64,000 nucleotides of DNA, taken from Falsihalocynthiibacter sp042445055. Lineage in GTDB: Bacteria > Pseudomonadota > Alphaproteobacteria > Rhodobacterales > Rhodobacteraceae. Of this stretch, positions 26,766 to 35,353 are shown in pieces (the first letter of the stretch is position 1; the number at the start of each line of letters is the position of its first letter). Where the stretch lies: contig NZ_CP170341.1 in NCBI RefSeq assembly GCF_042445055.1, positions 5,979 to 69,978 of the forward strand. Reading direction: 5' to 3'. The notes under the pieces were generated by a model that was not told the origin of the DNA, searched no databases, and saw only the letters and a list, made by a program, of their open reading frames with translations. The translations under genes and the position numbers were made by a program.

Positions 26766-28766
26766 TTAGTCTTCCAAGTTCAACCACGCAACCTCATCAT
26801 CCGTAAGCGAAAGGCCCATTGACCGCAGAGTAGAGACGATTTCCCCCGGACTGCGCGGCCCAATGAGTGCAAAGGACGGGAACGATTGCGAGAGCACCCA
26901 AGCCGTCGCAATGTTATGCGGCGCGACGTTGTATTTCTCGGCAAGTTCACCCGCGCGGCGGCGGCGCTCTTCGTTAGTATCAGAGCCATAACAAACGTCC
27001 GGCCCGATGGACGCAGGGAGCCGCCCGCGCAGCGCTTCATCAAGGAAATACCCCCGCGCCTGTGACGACCAACTCAGATGCATCGTTCCCGTTTTGCGCA
27101 ACCATTCAAGCGTTTGCGGCGTATTCGAAGTAACACACCCATCCCAGACCGGTTTTTGCATCACAGCAAGCGAGAGGTTGTTGTTCAGTATCTTGGGCGG
27201 CTCCAGATCGTGCTTCTTGGCATAGCTAACGGCCTCATCGAAACGCTCGGTGGTCCAGTTTGATCCACCCCAAACCCCGATGCGCCCCGCATCCCGTTCG
27301 CGCGCGATGGCCTCGACAAATTCGCCGACAGGAACATCAAGATTGTCGCGGTGCATGATATAAATCGCCGCTCGATCCAGCCCCAAACGGCTAAGCGAAA
27401 TGTCCAACTGCGCGCCAATCGCCTGCGGAAGACAGTATGGCGTGTGCGCTCCCTTAACGATTACGTTGATGTCATCCGCAACGCCCCGCGCCGCGATCCA
27501 CTCGCCCAGAACCTGCTCGTGTTTGCCTCCACCATAGACAAACGCGGTGTCAAAGGTCGTGCCTCCGGCCTCCATCCACGCATCCCACATGATCGCGCCC
27601 TCGGCGATGGTATCGCGATTGTCGCAACCCATGATCAGCGCGCTCACGGGGTTGGCGACTCCGTCTATTTCATGCGTCTTCATGCGCTCGTTATTGGCGG
27701 GCAAGACACCGGCAAGCATGCGGATCGTTGCCGCATCTTCTCCGACCACCTGATAGCCAACCTCGCGCCGCCACGCATCGAGAACCTGCGCGTTGCCAAC
27801 CGATCCTTCGGGCGACATCGCAGGATAACTGCACCCGCTTGCCCCCGCGATGATCGCGCGGCTCGCAGCCTCGGCTTCATAGGCAAAGAGCATCTTGGGC
27901 GCGGCGATGTCCTCTTGATGGGTCGCCCCATCCTTTACGATTTCCAGCACCGTATCCGCAGGCCCCACCTCGCGGCCCGGAACCCAAGGATTGCGCAAAG
28001 TCACGGAGCCGTGCTCGCAAGTAACGTGAATGGACTGCCCCAAATCCCGCGCAACTGCACAGGCGATGCGAGCTGTCACGCCATTGGCAAAGGACAGCAA
28101 ACCATGCGCAACCTCATCCACTCCGCTCTGTCCAATTTGACCAACCGCCTTGATTGAGGTCGGCTCGGCAAACGCCTGATCTGCAATGCCCGCGATCATT
28201 CGGGCCGCCGACACAGGATACCCGCCAACGTCCAAAATACCGCCCCCCGCAAGCGCGCGATCATAGAGACGACTCTCGGCATTGAACCCCGCCGCGAATC
28301 CAAACGTGGCGTCGATATGCTGCACCGCGCCCAGGTCGCCACTCGCGAGGATCTCGTTTAATCGCGTGATTTGCGGATGGTGGAGATACATATACGCCTC
28401 CATGAAAAAGACGCCCTCCTGCGCCGCCGCCTCGCGTAATGCTTCGACTTCGGCGGCATTCAACCCCGCTGGCTTCTCAACAGAGACGTGTTTCCCCGCA
28501 CGAATGGCCATCAATGCCTGCGGTGCGTGAAACGGATGCGGGGTTGCGATATGGATTGCGTCCACTTCTGGATCGGCACAGATATCGCAATAGTTTGTAT
28601 AGCATTTATCGGCATTTACGCCGAACTCCTTGCCAAAGGCGTGTGCGCGTTCTGGGGATCTGCTTGCGACGGCAAACAGGCTTCCCGCTTCGCTCTCGGC
28701 CAAACCAAGAGCGAAATTCCCCGCGATCGAACCCGGGCCGATTATCCCCCACTTAACTTTCTGCAT
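26766..28766 (-). CDS. Fusion of Gfo/Idh/MocA oxidoreductase and aldo/keto reductase
   Basis: One 666-residue chain carries two sugar oxidoreductase modules. Residues 1-345 are a Gfo/Idh/MocA enzyme with a Rossmann start (KWGIIGPGSIAGNFA), the VEKPAGLN motif and a C-terminal alpha/beta domain. Residues 360-666 are an aldo/keto reductase with the DTAFVYG tetrad Asp/Tyr, IVKGAH (Lys) and IYIMHRDN (His). The AKR ends with an ALIGPRSPGEI cofactor loop. GGAGG lies 7 bp before the ATG at 28766; the frame's upstream extension to 28823 lacks support. It diverges from the LacI-type gene across an operator. A role in oxidising or isomerising a sugar released by the GH2 enzyme is inferred. Confidence 0.9.
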   Translation of the reverse strand: MQKVKWGIIGPGSIAGNFALGLAESEAGSLFAVASRSPERAHAFGKEFGVNADKCYTNYCDICADPEVDAIHIATPHPFHAPQALMAIRAGKHVSVEKPAGLNAAEVEALREAAAQEGVFFMEAYMYLHHPQITRLNEILASGDLGAVQHIDATFGFAAGFNAESRLYDRALAGGGILDVGGYPVSAARMIAGIADQAFAEPTSIKAVGQIGQSGVDEVAHGLLSFANGVTARIACAVARDLGQSIHVTCEHGSVTLRNPWVPGREVGPADTVLEIVKDGATHQEDIAAPKMLFAYEAEAASRAIIAGASGCSYPAMSPEGSVGNAQVLDAWRREVGYQVVGEDAATIRMLAGVLPANNERMKTHEIDGVANPVSALIMGCDNRDTIAEGAIMWDAWMEAGGTTFDTAFVYGGGKHEQVLGEWIAARGVADDINVIVKGAHTPYCLPQAIGAQLDISLSRLGLDRAAIYIMHRDNLDVPVGEFVEAIARERDAGRIGVWGGSNWTTERFDEAVSYAKKHDLEPPKILNNNLSLAVMQKPVWDGCVTSNTPQTLEWLRKTGTMHLSWSSQARGYFLDEALRGRLPASIGPDVCYGSDTNEERRRRAGELAEKYNVAPHNIATAWVLSQSFPSFALIGPRSPGEIVSTLRSMGLSLTDDEVAWLNLED

Positions 28767-28825
28767 CATCTGTCCTCCAGCAAAATTTACCGCGACTTTT
28801 ACAGTCCTGCCGACACCGGTCAATA

Positions 28826-28847
28826 ATTTAGTAAATTTTTACTGAAC
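28826..28847. promoter_or_regulatory. LacI-type operator palindrome 1
   Basis: ATTTAGTAAA, two bases, then TTTACTGAAC. It matches the perfect palindrome at 30005 except in the last arm (two differences). It lies between the divergent reductase fusion and repressor genes, about 60 bp upstream of the former, so it could control both. Confidence 0.75.
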
Positions 28848-28917
28848 ATTTTTTCAAGCGCGTGCTACCCTACCGTTAATCGTTGCCTCAAATTGACCCA
28901 TATGCGAAAAACTGACG

Positions 28918-29976
28918 ATGAAAACAGACAAGCACACACCGCCCAAGCGGCGCGCCGGAGCTACACTCAAGCAGATTGCCGACAAAACTGGCGTATCGCA
29001 GACCACCGTGTCACGTGTGCTGAACTTCGATTCTACCCTTTCGGTCGGCGATGAGACCCGCAAGAAAATTATCGAAACGGCAGCGGCACTTAACTATGAG
29101 CCGCCCCGCCGCCGTAAACGGCAGGTAAACAACAGCGAGAAACAGCAGATTGCTGTGCTCCACTTCCTGCAACCCGAACAAGAACTCTCGGACCCGTATT
29201 ATATCGCCCTGCGCATCGGCATCGAAAGTCGCAGCGCCGCACTTGGGCTTGAGCTGGTAAAATTTCACGCGACATCTGGAGTGTATGACGCACAAGCCAT
29301 CACAGAAACGAGCGGCTGTATCGCCATCGGCCACCACCCCGAAGAGACCATCGACTGGATGCGCGCCAACATCGAAAACCTCGTGATCGCGGATTATATG
29401 CCGCTGGATGATGACGTTGACGCGGTGATGTGTGACCTCACGGCGGCGTCGCGCAAACTCCTTAAGGAAGTCTGGGCAGCGGGATATCGGCGGATCGCTT
29501 TTCTAGGATGGTACGACCCCAAAAAGGTAACCCGCCGCGCCCCTGAAATTCGGTATCTTGCCTATAAAACATGGATGGAAGACCACGGCGGCTTTGACGA
29601 ATCCCTCGCGTTAACGGGTGAAAACACCGAACAAAGCGGGCATGACCTGACGGCCGAACTCCTTTCGGGCGATAACATGCCAGAGCTTATCATCGCCGCA
29701 ACCGATAACATGGCCGTCGGCGCCTATCGTGCGATTTCGCGCAAAGGATTGTCGATTCCCAACGACATCGCTGTCGCAAGCTTTAACGACATTTCCGCCG
29801 CGCGGTTCCTCAACCCGCCCCTCACAACTGTTCGCCTCCCTGCCGAGCGCATCGGCGAGAATGCGGTTGAGCTTCTGGTCGAGCGCCTCTCGGGGCGTCG
29901 CCTTGCCAAACGGCTAAGCTTGGAAAGTAAAATCATCTGGCGCGGTAGCGTTCGCCTCCCTCAACCAGAGGGTTAA
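28918..29976 (+). CDS. LacI-family transcriptional repressor (EbgR-like)
   Basis: A 352-residue repressor with a LacI helix-turn-helix (ATLKQIADKTGVSQTTVSRV, residues 15-34) and a periplasmic-binding-protein-like effector domain. The latter has ATDNMAVGAYRA and IAVASFNDISAARFLNPPLT. This resembles EbgR, the repressor of a second beta-galactosidase in E. coli, which agrees with the GH2 gene downstream. Two shared palindromes, beside its own promoter and before the ABC operon, are its likely targets. The inducer should be a galactoside or a related sugar. Confidence 0.9.
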   Translation: MKTDKHTPPKRRAGATLKQIADKTGVSQTTVSRVLNFDSTLSVGDETRKKIIETAAALNYEPPRRRKRQVNNSEKQQIAVLHFLQPEQELSDPYYIALRIGIESRSAALGLELVKFHATSGVYDAQAITETSGCIAIGHHPEETIDWMRANIENLVIADYMPLDDDVDAVMCDLTAASRKLLKEVWAAGYRRIAFLGWYDPKKVTRRAPEIRYLAYKTWMEDHGGFDESLALTGENTEQSGHDLTAELLSGDNMPELIIAATDNMAVGAYRAISRKGLSIPNDIAVASFNDISAARFLNPPLTTVRLPAERIGENAVELLVERLSGRRLAKRLSLESKIIWRGSVRLPQPEG

Positions 29977-30004
29977 AACGCACCGAAATCGCGCACCTCA
30001 ATCT

Positions 30005-30026
30005 ATTTAGTAAATTTTTACTAAAT
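30005..30026. promoter_or_regulatory. LacI-type operator palindrome 2
   Basis: ATTTAGTAAA and TTTACTAAAT form perfect 10-bp arms around TT. The site lies 75 bp before the ATG of the binding-protein gene, in promoter position for the sugar operon. Confidence 0.8.
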
Positions 30027-30100
30027 TTCTTGCGCGAATGAATTTTCCGCCCTACCGTGACAACACGCCGCACAAGCCGGCGGACAAACGGGAGGAAAAA

Positions 30101-31372
30101 ATGGACATAAAGACCGCAATTCTACCGCGCGCACTGGCGATTGGCATCGGTGTCAGTCAATGCGCACTCTCTGCCGCATGGGCGGATGATTTGACAGTTT
30201 GGGCATGGGACCCAAACTTTAACGGCGCCGCTATGGAAAAGGCCGCCGAAATCTACAAAGAGACGCATCCTGACTTCAACCTAGTCTTTACAGAGTTCGC
30301 ACGCGAAGAACTTGAGCAAAAACTACAGACCCAACTGGCCGCAGGAGTCACGGATGGTCTTCCGGATATCGTCCTGATCGAAGACTACTCAGCGCAGAAA
30401 TTCGTTCTGTCATTCCCCGGTGCATTTGCGCCGATGACCCAAGACATCGACTATTCCAAATTCGCCGACTACAAGGTTGCGCTCGCCACGGTTGGCGACG
30501 AAACATACTCGATGCCGTTTGATTCTGGCGTAACAGGCTGGTTCTATCGCTCGGATATTCTCTCGGAAGCGGGCTATAGCGCCGAAGACCTTAACAACAT
30601 CACATGGGACCGCCTGATCGAAATCGGCAAAGACGTGTTCGCCAAAACTGGCACACCTCTCCTGTCGATCGACGCCAACGACCCGGGGCTCTTTGTGATC
30701 ATGCTCCAATCCACAGGCGGTTGGTTCTTTGATGAAAACGGCGATCTGGACATTGTCGGCAACGAGAAATTCAAAGCTGCCCTCGCGGATTACGCCGAAC
30801 TCTTGCAAGCCAAAGAAGTCTACAAGCCGATCACGGGCTGGTCCGAATTCACAGGCTCCTTCACGAGCGGTGACGTCGCCTCGGCCATTTCCGGTGTTTG
30901 GCTAACAGGCACCATCAAATCCGCCGACATGAGCGGACAATGGGCGGTTGCCCCGATTCCGCGCGTCGAAGAAGCAGAGGGAGCCGTGAACGCTTCCAAC
31001 CTTGGCGGCTCTAGCTGGTATATGCTCTCTGCAGCGCCAAACCCCGACCTTGCCAAGGACTTCCTCCAAGAGGTCTGGGCATCTGACATTGATTTCTACC
31101 AAGACATCCTTGTCGGACAGGGCGCGGTTGGTTCTCTTCTGGCCGTTCGCGAAGGCGAAGCATACCAATCAACCGATGACTACTTCGGTGGTCAGGCCGT
31201 CTGGCAGGACTTCTCGAACTGGCTCGGAGAGATCCCCGGCGTTGATTATGGTATCTTTACCTATGAGGTTCGCTCGGCCATCGCGTCACAGGCACCTGCC
31301 CTAGCAAATGGCGGTGATCTGGACGAGGCAATCGAGAAAATCGAAGCCGAAGCCCGCGTACTTACACAATAA
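30101..31372 (+). CDS. Sugar ABC transporter, periplasmic binding protein
   Basis: A 423-residue family-1 solute-binding protein. It has a signal peptide (LPRALAIGIGVSQCALSAAWA) and typical sugar-binding segments: DDLTVWAWDPNFNGAAMEKA, DIVLIEDYSAQKF and TGWFYRSDILSEAGY. It delivers the ligand to the permease pair encoded next. The ATG at 30101 has GGGAGG 6 bp before it and is preferred to the frame's upstream start at 30038, which falls close to the operator. Confidence 0.92.
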   Translation: MDIKTAILPRALAIGIGVSQCALSAAWADDLTVWAWDPNFNGAAMEKAAEIYKETHPDFNLVFTEFAREELEQKLQTQLAAGVTDGLPDIVLIEDYSAQKFVLSFPGAFAPMTQDIDYSKFADYKVALATVGDETYSMPFDSGVTGWFYRSDILSEAGYSAEDLNNITWDRLIEIGKDVFAKTGTPLLSIDANDPGLFVIMLQSTGGWFFDENGDLDIVGNEKFKAALADYAELLQAKEVYKPITGWSEFTGSFTSGDVASAISGVWLTGTIKSADMSGQWAVAPIPRVEEAEGAVNASNLGGSSWYMLSAAPNPDLAKDFLQEVWASDIDFYQDILVGQGAVGSLLAVREGEAYQSTDDYFGGQAVWQDFSNWLGEIPGVDYGIFTYEVRSAIASQAPALANGGDLDEAIEKIEAEARVLTQ

Positions 31373-31384
31373 TTGCCACAAAAC

Positions 31385-31413
31385 TGCCCTGCCCGCATCT
31401 TGTGGGTGGGGCA
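31385..31413 (+). other. Intercistronic hairpin after the binding-protein gene
   Basis: A 13-bp stem around a TCT loop: TGCCCTGCCCGCA against TGTGGGTGGGGCA, fully paired if three G-U pairs are allowed. No T tract follows. Hairpins here usually protect the upstream message or let only part of transcription pass, giving more binding protein than permease. The permease ribosome site GGGAGGGG follows at once. Confidence 0.65.
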
Positions 31414-31432
31414 TTAACGGGAGGGGACCGAC

Positions 31433-32314
31433 GTGGCACGTACACGGCTAGGGCGAAACGAACGAATAAGCGGCTGGGGCTTTGTCATGCCCGCGCTGGT
31501 TTTATTGGGGCTATTCATGGTTTGGCCGATCTTGTGGTCGCTCTGGATGTCGTTCCAAACAGGTCGCGGCATGAATATGAGCTTTGGTGGCCTAAGCAAC
31601 ATCAAGCGCCTCGGCAGCGATCCGATATTCCTCAAGGCACTGGGCAACACGCTGACTTTTCTGGCGATTCAGGTTCCCATAATGATCATGTTCGCGCTCT
31701 TGTTTGCGGTGCTGCTGAATGCGCCCAGACTCCGGTTTCGCGGATTGTTCAGAACCGCAATCTTTCTGCCTGCGGTCAGTTCCCTTGTGGCCTACTCTAT
31801 CCTTTTCAAATCCATCTTTGCGACGGACGGGCTGGCCAATCAAATGCTACTTTCGGCTGGCATACTCGAAACGAGCATCCCGTGGCTGGGTGATCCGTTC
31901 TGGGCCAAGGTTGTGATTATCCTTGCGATCACATGGCGCTGGACGGGGTATAACATGATCTTCTACCTCGCTGCCCTTCAGAACATCGACAAATCCATCT
32001 ACGAAGCCGCGCGCATTGATGGCGTCCCCGCCCACGCACAATTCTTTCGCATCACCGTTCCGATGCTCAAACCCGTGATTCTGTTCACAACGATCATCTC
32101 GACAATCGGCACGCTCCAACTCTTTGACGAGGTCCAGAACATCACCGAGGGCGGCCCCTCCAACGCGACGCTTACGCTCTCGCAATACCTCTACAACTTG
32201 ACGTTCAAGTTCATGCCCTCCTTTGGATATGCGGCGACGGTTTCGTATGTGATTGTTGTACTGGTGGCGGTCCTGTCGTTCTTTCAATTCTTTATCGCAA
32301 AGGATCGCAAATGA
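31433..32314 (+). CDS. Sugar ABC transporter, inner-membrane permease (MalF/UgpA type)
   Basis: A 293-residue protein with six hydrophobic helices. The EAA loop YEAARIDGVPAHAQFFRITVP docks on the ATPase. Start GTG at 31433, with GGGAGGGG upstream. Its stop overlaps the ATG of the second permease (ATGA), so the two half-channels are translationally coupled. Confidence 0.92.
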   Translation: MARTRLGRNERISGWGFVMPALVLLGLFMVWPILWSLWMSFQTGRGMNMSFGGLSNIKRLGSDPIFLKALGNTLTFLAIQVPIMIMFALLFAVLLNAPRLRFRGLFRTAIFLPAVSSLVAYSILFKSIFATDGLANQMLLSAGILETSIPWLGDPFWAKVVIILAITWRWTGYNMIFYLAALQNIDKSIYEAARIDGVPAHAQFFRITVPMLKPVILFTTIISTIGTLQLFDEVQNITEGGPSNATLTLSQYLYNLTFKFMPSFGYAATVSYVIVVLVAVLSFFQFFIAKDRK

Positions 32315-33126
32315 CGCGCTCTCGGTTTCTGAATGACCTGCTGCGGTACGGTATCCTGTCTATCGCGGCGTTTCTCTCTGTGTTTCCGTTCATTTGGATG
32401 CTCATCGGAACAACCAACACTTCCGCCGATATCGTGAAGGGCAAGGCATCTTTCGGCCAGAATCTTTGGCCCAATATCACGGCATTGTTCGAACAGGTCG
32501 ATATCCTTCGGGTGCTCTTTAACTCGTTCTTTATCTCGATTGTCGGAACCGTACTGACACTCATCATCGCTTCGGCGGCGGGATATGGCTTTGAAATGTT
32601 CCGCTCCAAAACCCGCGAGAAAGTGTTCACAGGCCTGCTTCTTATGCTGTCGATTCCCTTCGCCGCACTCATGGTGCCGCTCTTTGTGATGTTCGCGAAG
32701 GTGGGTCTACTCAACAGCTATACCGCCATCATCGCCCCCGGAATCGCGAATATCTTTGTGATCTTCTACTTCCGACAGGCCACCAAATCCTTCCCGCACG
32801 AGCTACGGGATGCCGCCAAAATCGACGGCCTCAAGGAGTGGCAGATATTCGCGCGGGTCTATATGCCCGTCATGCGCTCCACCTATGCCGCCGCGACAAT
32901 CATCGTGTTCATGCTGAACTGGAACAACTACCTCTGGCCGCTGATTGTCCTCCAGACGAACGAGATGAAAACAATGGTTCTGACCATCTCCTCGCTCGCC
33001 TCGGCCTATACCCCCGACTATGGCGTCATCATGGTTGCGACCGTCATCACGACGCTGCCCACGCTGATTATCTTCTTCGTCCTACAGCGCCTTTTTGTCC
33101 AAGGTATGCTTGGCTCTGTGAAATAA
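32311..33126 (+). CDS. Sugar ABC transporter, inner-membrane permease (MalG/UgpE type)
   Basis: A 271-residue protein with six hydrophobic helices and the EAA loop LRDAAKIDGLKEWQIFARVY. It pairs with the upstream permease to form the channel. It is followed after 15 bp by the GH2 gene in the same operon. Confidence 0.92.
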   Translation: MTRSRFLNDLLRYGILSIAAFLSVFPFIWMLIGTTNTSADIVKGKASFGQNLWPNITALFEQVDILRVLFNSFFISIVGTVLTLIIASAAGYGFEMFRSKTREKVFTGLLLMLSIPFAALMVPLFVMFAKVGLLNSYTAIIAPGIANIFVIFYFRQATKSFPHELRDAAKIDGLKEWQIFARVYMPVMRSTYAAATIIVFMLNWNNYLWPLIVLQTNEMKTMVLTISSLASAYTPDYGVIMVATVITTLPTLIIFFVLQRLFVQGMLGSVK

Positions 33127-33141
33127 GGAAACACCCCCCAG

Positions 33142-35343
33142 ATGCCCGAATTGATTTCGTTCAACGAAAACTGGCTCTTTGAGGGCACGCAACAAGTGCG
33201 CCTGCCCCACACTGCGGTCGAAGTTCCGTATCACTACTTCGACGAGAAATGCTATCAACGCGCCTTTACCTACGAAAAGACATTCACCCCGCCAAACGGC
33301 TGGCAAGGCACCGAACTTTCGCTTCTCCTTGAGGCGGCGATGGCGGACGCAAAAATATACCTGAACGGCGATCTGATCGCAGAGCACAAAGACGGCTATA
33401 CCCCGATCCATGCGCGCCTGACCGATGGCCTAACGGATGGGGAAAACCATCTGCGGATTGTCATCGACGGCTCTGAAAACCCAGAGATCCCCCCCTTCGG
33501 TGGCCGCATTGATTACCTATGCTTTGCTGGTATCTATCGCGATGTCTGGCTTGTTCAAAACGCTCCGCTTGCGATTGAAACGGTCAAGATCGAAACGCCG
33601 GATGTGCTCAACGCTACCAAAACGCTAACCGCGCAGGTCTATTTTTCCAATCCACAGAAAAAGGTCATCTCTGGCACGCTTGAGGCAACCCTCAAAGATA
33701 GCGAAGGCAATCCGATTGCCCATACACAGGCCGAATTGACGGGCGAGCGCCTCTTGCTGCAAATGGATAACCTTCAGAATATCGAGCTTTGGGATGTAGA
33801 TGCCCCGCACCTCTACACGCTGGACCTCGCGCTCAAATCTCCACATGGCGATGACCACCACACAACACGGTTCGGTTTTCGCCACGCAGAATTCACAACC
33901 GACGGGTTCTTTCTAAATGGGCGGAGCCTGAAAATTCGGGGACTGAATCGGCATCAATCCTTCCCCTACTCGGGCTATGCGATTGGCCGCTCAGGACAAG
34001 AGCGGGATGCAGACCTTCTGAAGTACGATCTGCGCCTGAACCTTGTGCGCACCTCGCATTATCCACAATCCACGGCCTTCCTGAACCGATGCGATGAAAT
34101 CGGCCTCCTTGTGTTTGAGGAAATTCCAGGCTGGCAACATATCGGCGGCGAAAAATGGAAGGCCGAAAGCGTTGAGAACGTACGGCGCATGATCACCCGC
34201 GACTGGAACCACCCGTCCATCATCATCTGGGGCGTGCGCATTAACGAAAGCGAAGACGACCACGCCTTCTACACCGAAACCAACCGCGTGGCGCGTGCAC
34301 TCGACCCGACCCGCCAAACGGGCGGCGTGCGCTGTATTGAGGATTCAGAACTCCTCGAAGATGTCTATACGATGAACGACTTTAACCTCGGATCACACGA
34401 AATAAGCGGCTCTAACCGCGCCGCGCGCCCGTTGCGGGATCAGCGCGAAGTGACCGGACTTGACCACGATGTGCCCTACCTCATCACCGAATATAACGGC
34501 CATATGTTCCCCACCAAAGCGCACGATCAGGAGTTGCGCCAAATCGAACACGTGACGCGCCATCTTCAGGTGCTCAATGCCGCTTTCGGGGCGAAAGGAA
34601 CCGCAGGCGCCATCGGCTGGTGCGCGTTCGATTACAACACCCACAGCGATTTCGGCGCAGGGGATCGCATCTGTTATCACGGCGTCGCGGATATGTATCG
34701 CGAACTGAAATTCGCAGGCCACGTCTATGCCTCCCAAGGGGAGCCAGAGGGCGGATTGGTCCTTGAGCCCGTCACGCTCTATGCGCGCGGCGAACGGAAT
34801 ATCAACGGAATCCTTCCCCTCACCGTGCTGACCAATTGTGATTCCGTCGAGCTTAGATACGGCACCGCAACCCCCATCCGCGGAGAGCCAGATCGCATCA
34901 ACTATCCGCACCTCCCGCATCCACCCGTTGTGTTCCGTCTTGAGGACTTCCCCGAGGATGCGCTCGGCAATTGGGGCACGGCGTGGGACGATTGCGAGGT
35001 TGTCGGCATCTGGAACGGCGAGGCTGCTATCTCGCGCAAATACTGCGCGGCCCCTCTTTTGACGTCCCTAAGTGTGGTTCCGGACGCAACCGAAATCGCC
35101 GATGGCCAAGATGTGCGCGTCATGGTGCGCGCCCTCGATCAAGTGGGCAACAAGGCCCGCCACGCCGCCGACCCCGTCACGATTGAGGTCAAAGGCGCAG
35201 CCAGATTGCATGGCCCCGCACTCGTCCCCTTACGCGCCGGCTCCACCGGATTCTGGCTACGCGCAGAGGGCACAGGCCCCATCACAATAAGCGTTTCCCT
35301 CGGCAGCCTCGGCACGACCGAAACCTTCCTAACCGCAATATGA
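33142..35343 (+). CDS. Glycoside hydrolase family 2, beta-galactosidase-like
   Basis: A 733-residue GH2 enzyme without a signal peptide, so it should act in the cytoplasm on an imported glycoside. The order is a jelly-roll sugar-binding domain, an Ig-like domain, a TIM barrel and C-terminal beta domains. The barrel holds GLNRHQSFPYSGYAIG, the acid/base in WGVRINES (Glu-369) and the nucleophile in LITEYNGHM (Glu-450). Family members are beta-galactosidases, beta-glucuronidases or beta-mannosidases; galactosidase is favoured by the EbgR-like repressor. The gene sits between permease and ATPase genes, tying uptake to hydrolysis. Confidence 0.88.
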   Translation: MPELISFNENWLFEGTQQVRLPHTAVEVPYHYFDEKCYQRAFTYEKTFTPPNGWQGTELSLLLEAAMADAKIYLNGDLIAEHKDGYTPIHARLTDGLTDGENHLRIVIDGSENPEIPPFGGRIDYLCFAGIYRDVWLVQNAPLAIETVKIETPDVLNATKTLTAQVYFSNPQKKVISGTLEATLKDSEGNPIAHTQAELTGERLLLQMDNLQNIELWDVDAPHLYTLDLALKSPHGDDHHTTRFGFRHAEFTTDGFFLNGRSLKIRGLNRHQSFPYSGYAIGRSGQERDADLLKYDLRLNLVRTSHYPQSTAFLNRCDEIGLLVFEEIPGWQHIGGEKWKAESVENVRRMITRDWNHPSIIIWGVRINESEDDHAFYTETNRVARALDPTRQTGGVRCIEDSELLEDVYTMNDFNLGSHEISGSNRAARPLRDQREVTGLDHDVPYLITEYNGHMFPTKAHDQELRQIEHVTRHLQVLNAAFGAKGTAGAIGWCAFDYNTHSDFGAGDRICYHGVADMYRELKFAGHVYASQGEPEGGLVLEPVTLYARGERNINGILPLTVLTNCDSVELRYGTATPIRGEPDRINYPHLPHPPVVFRLEDFPEDALGNWGTAWDDCEVVGIWNGEAAISRKYCAAPLLTSLSVVPDATEIADGQDVRVMVRALDQVGNKARHAADPVTIEVKGAARLHGPALVPLRAGSTGFWLRAEGTGPITISVSLGSLGTTETFLTAI

Positions 35344-35353
35344 GGATAACAAC

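Noticed and set aside
30038..30100. Upstream start for the sugar-binding protein
   Set aside because: The ATG at 30101 has a strong GGGAGG site and begins a clean signal peptide; the extension lies close behind the operator.
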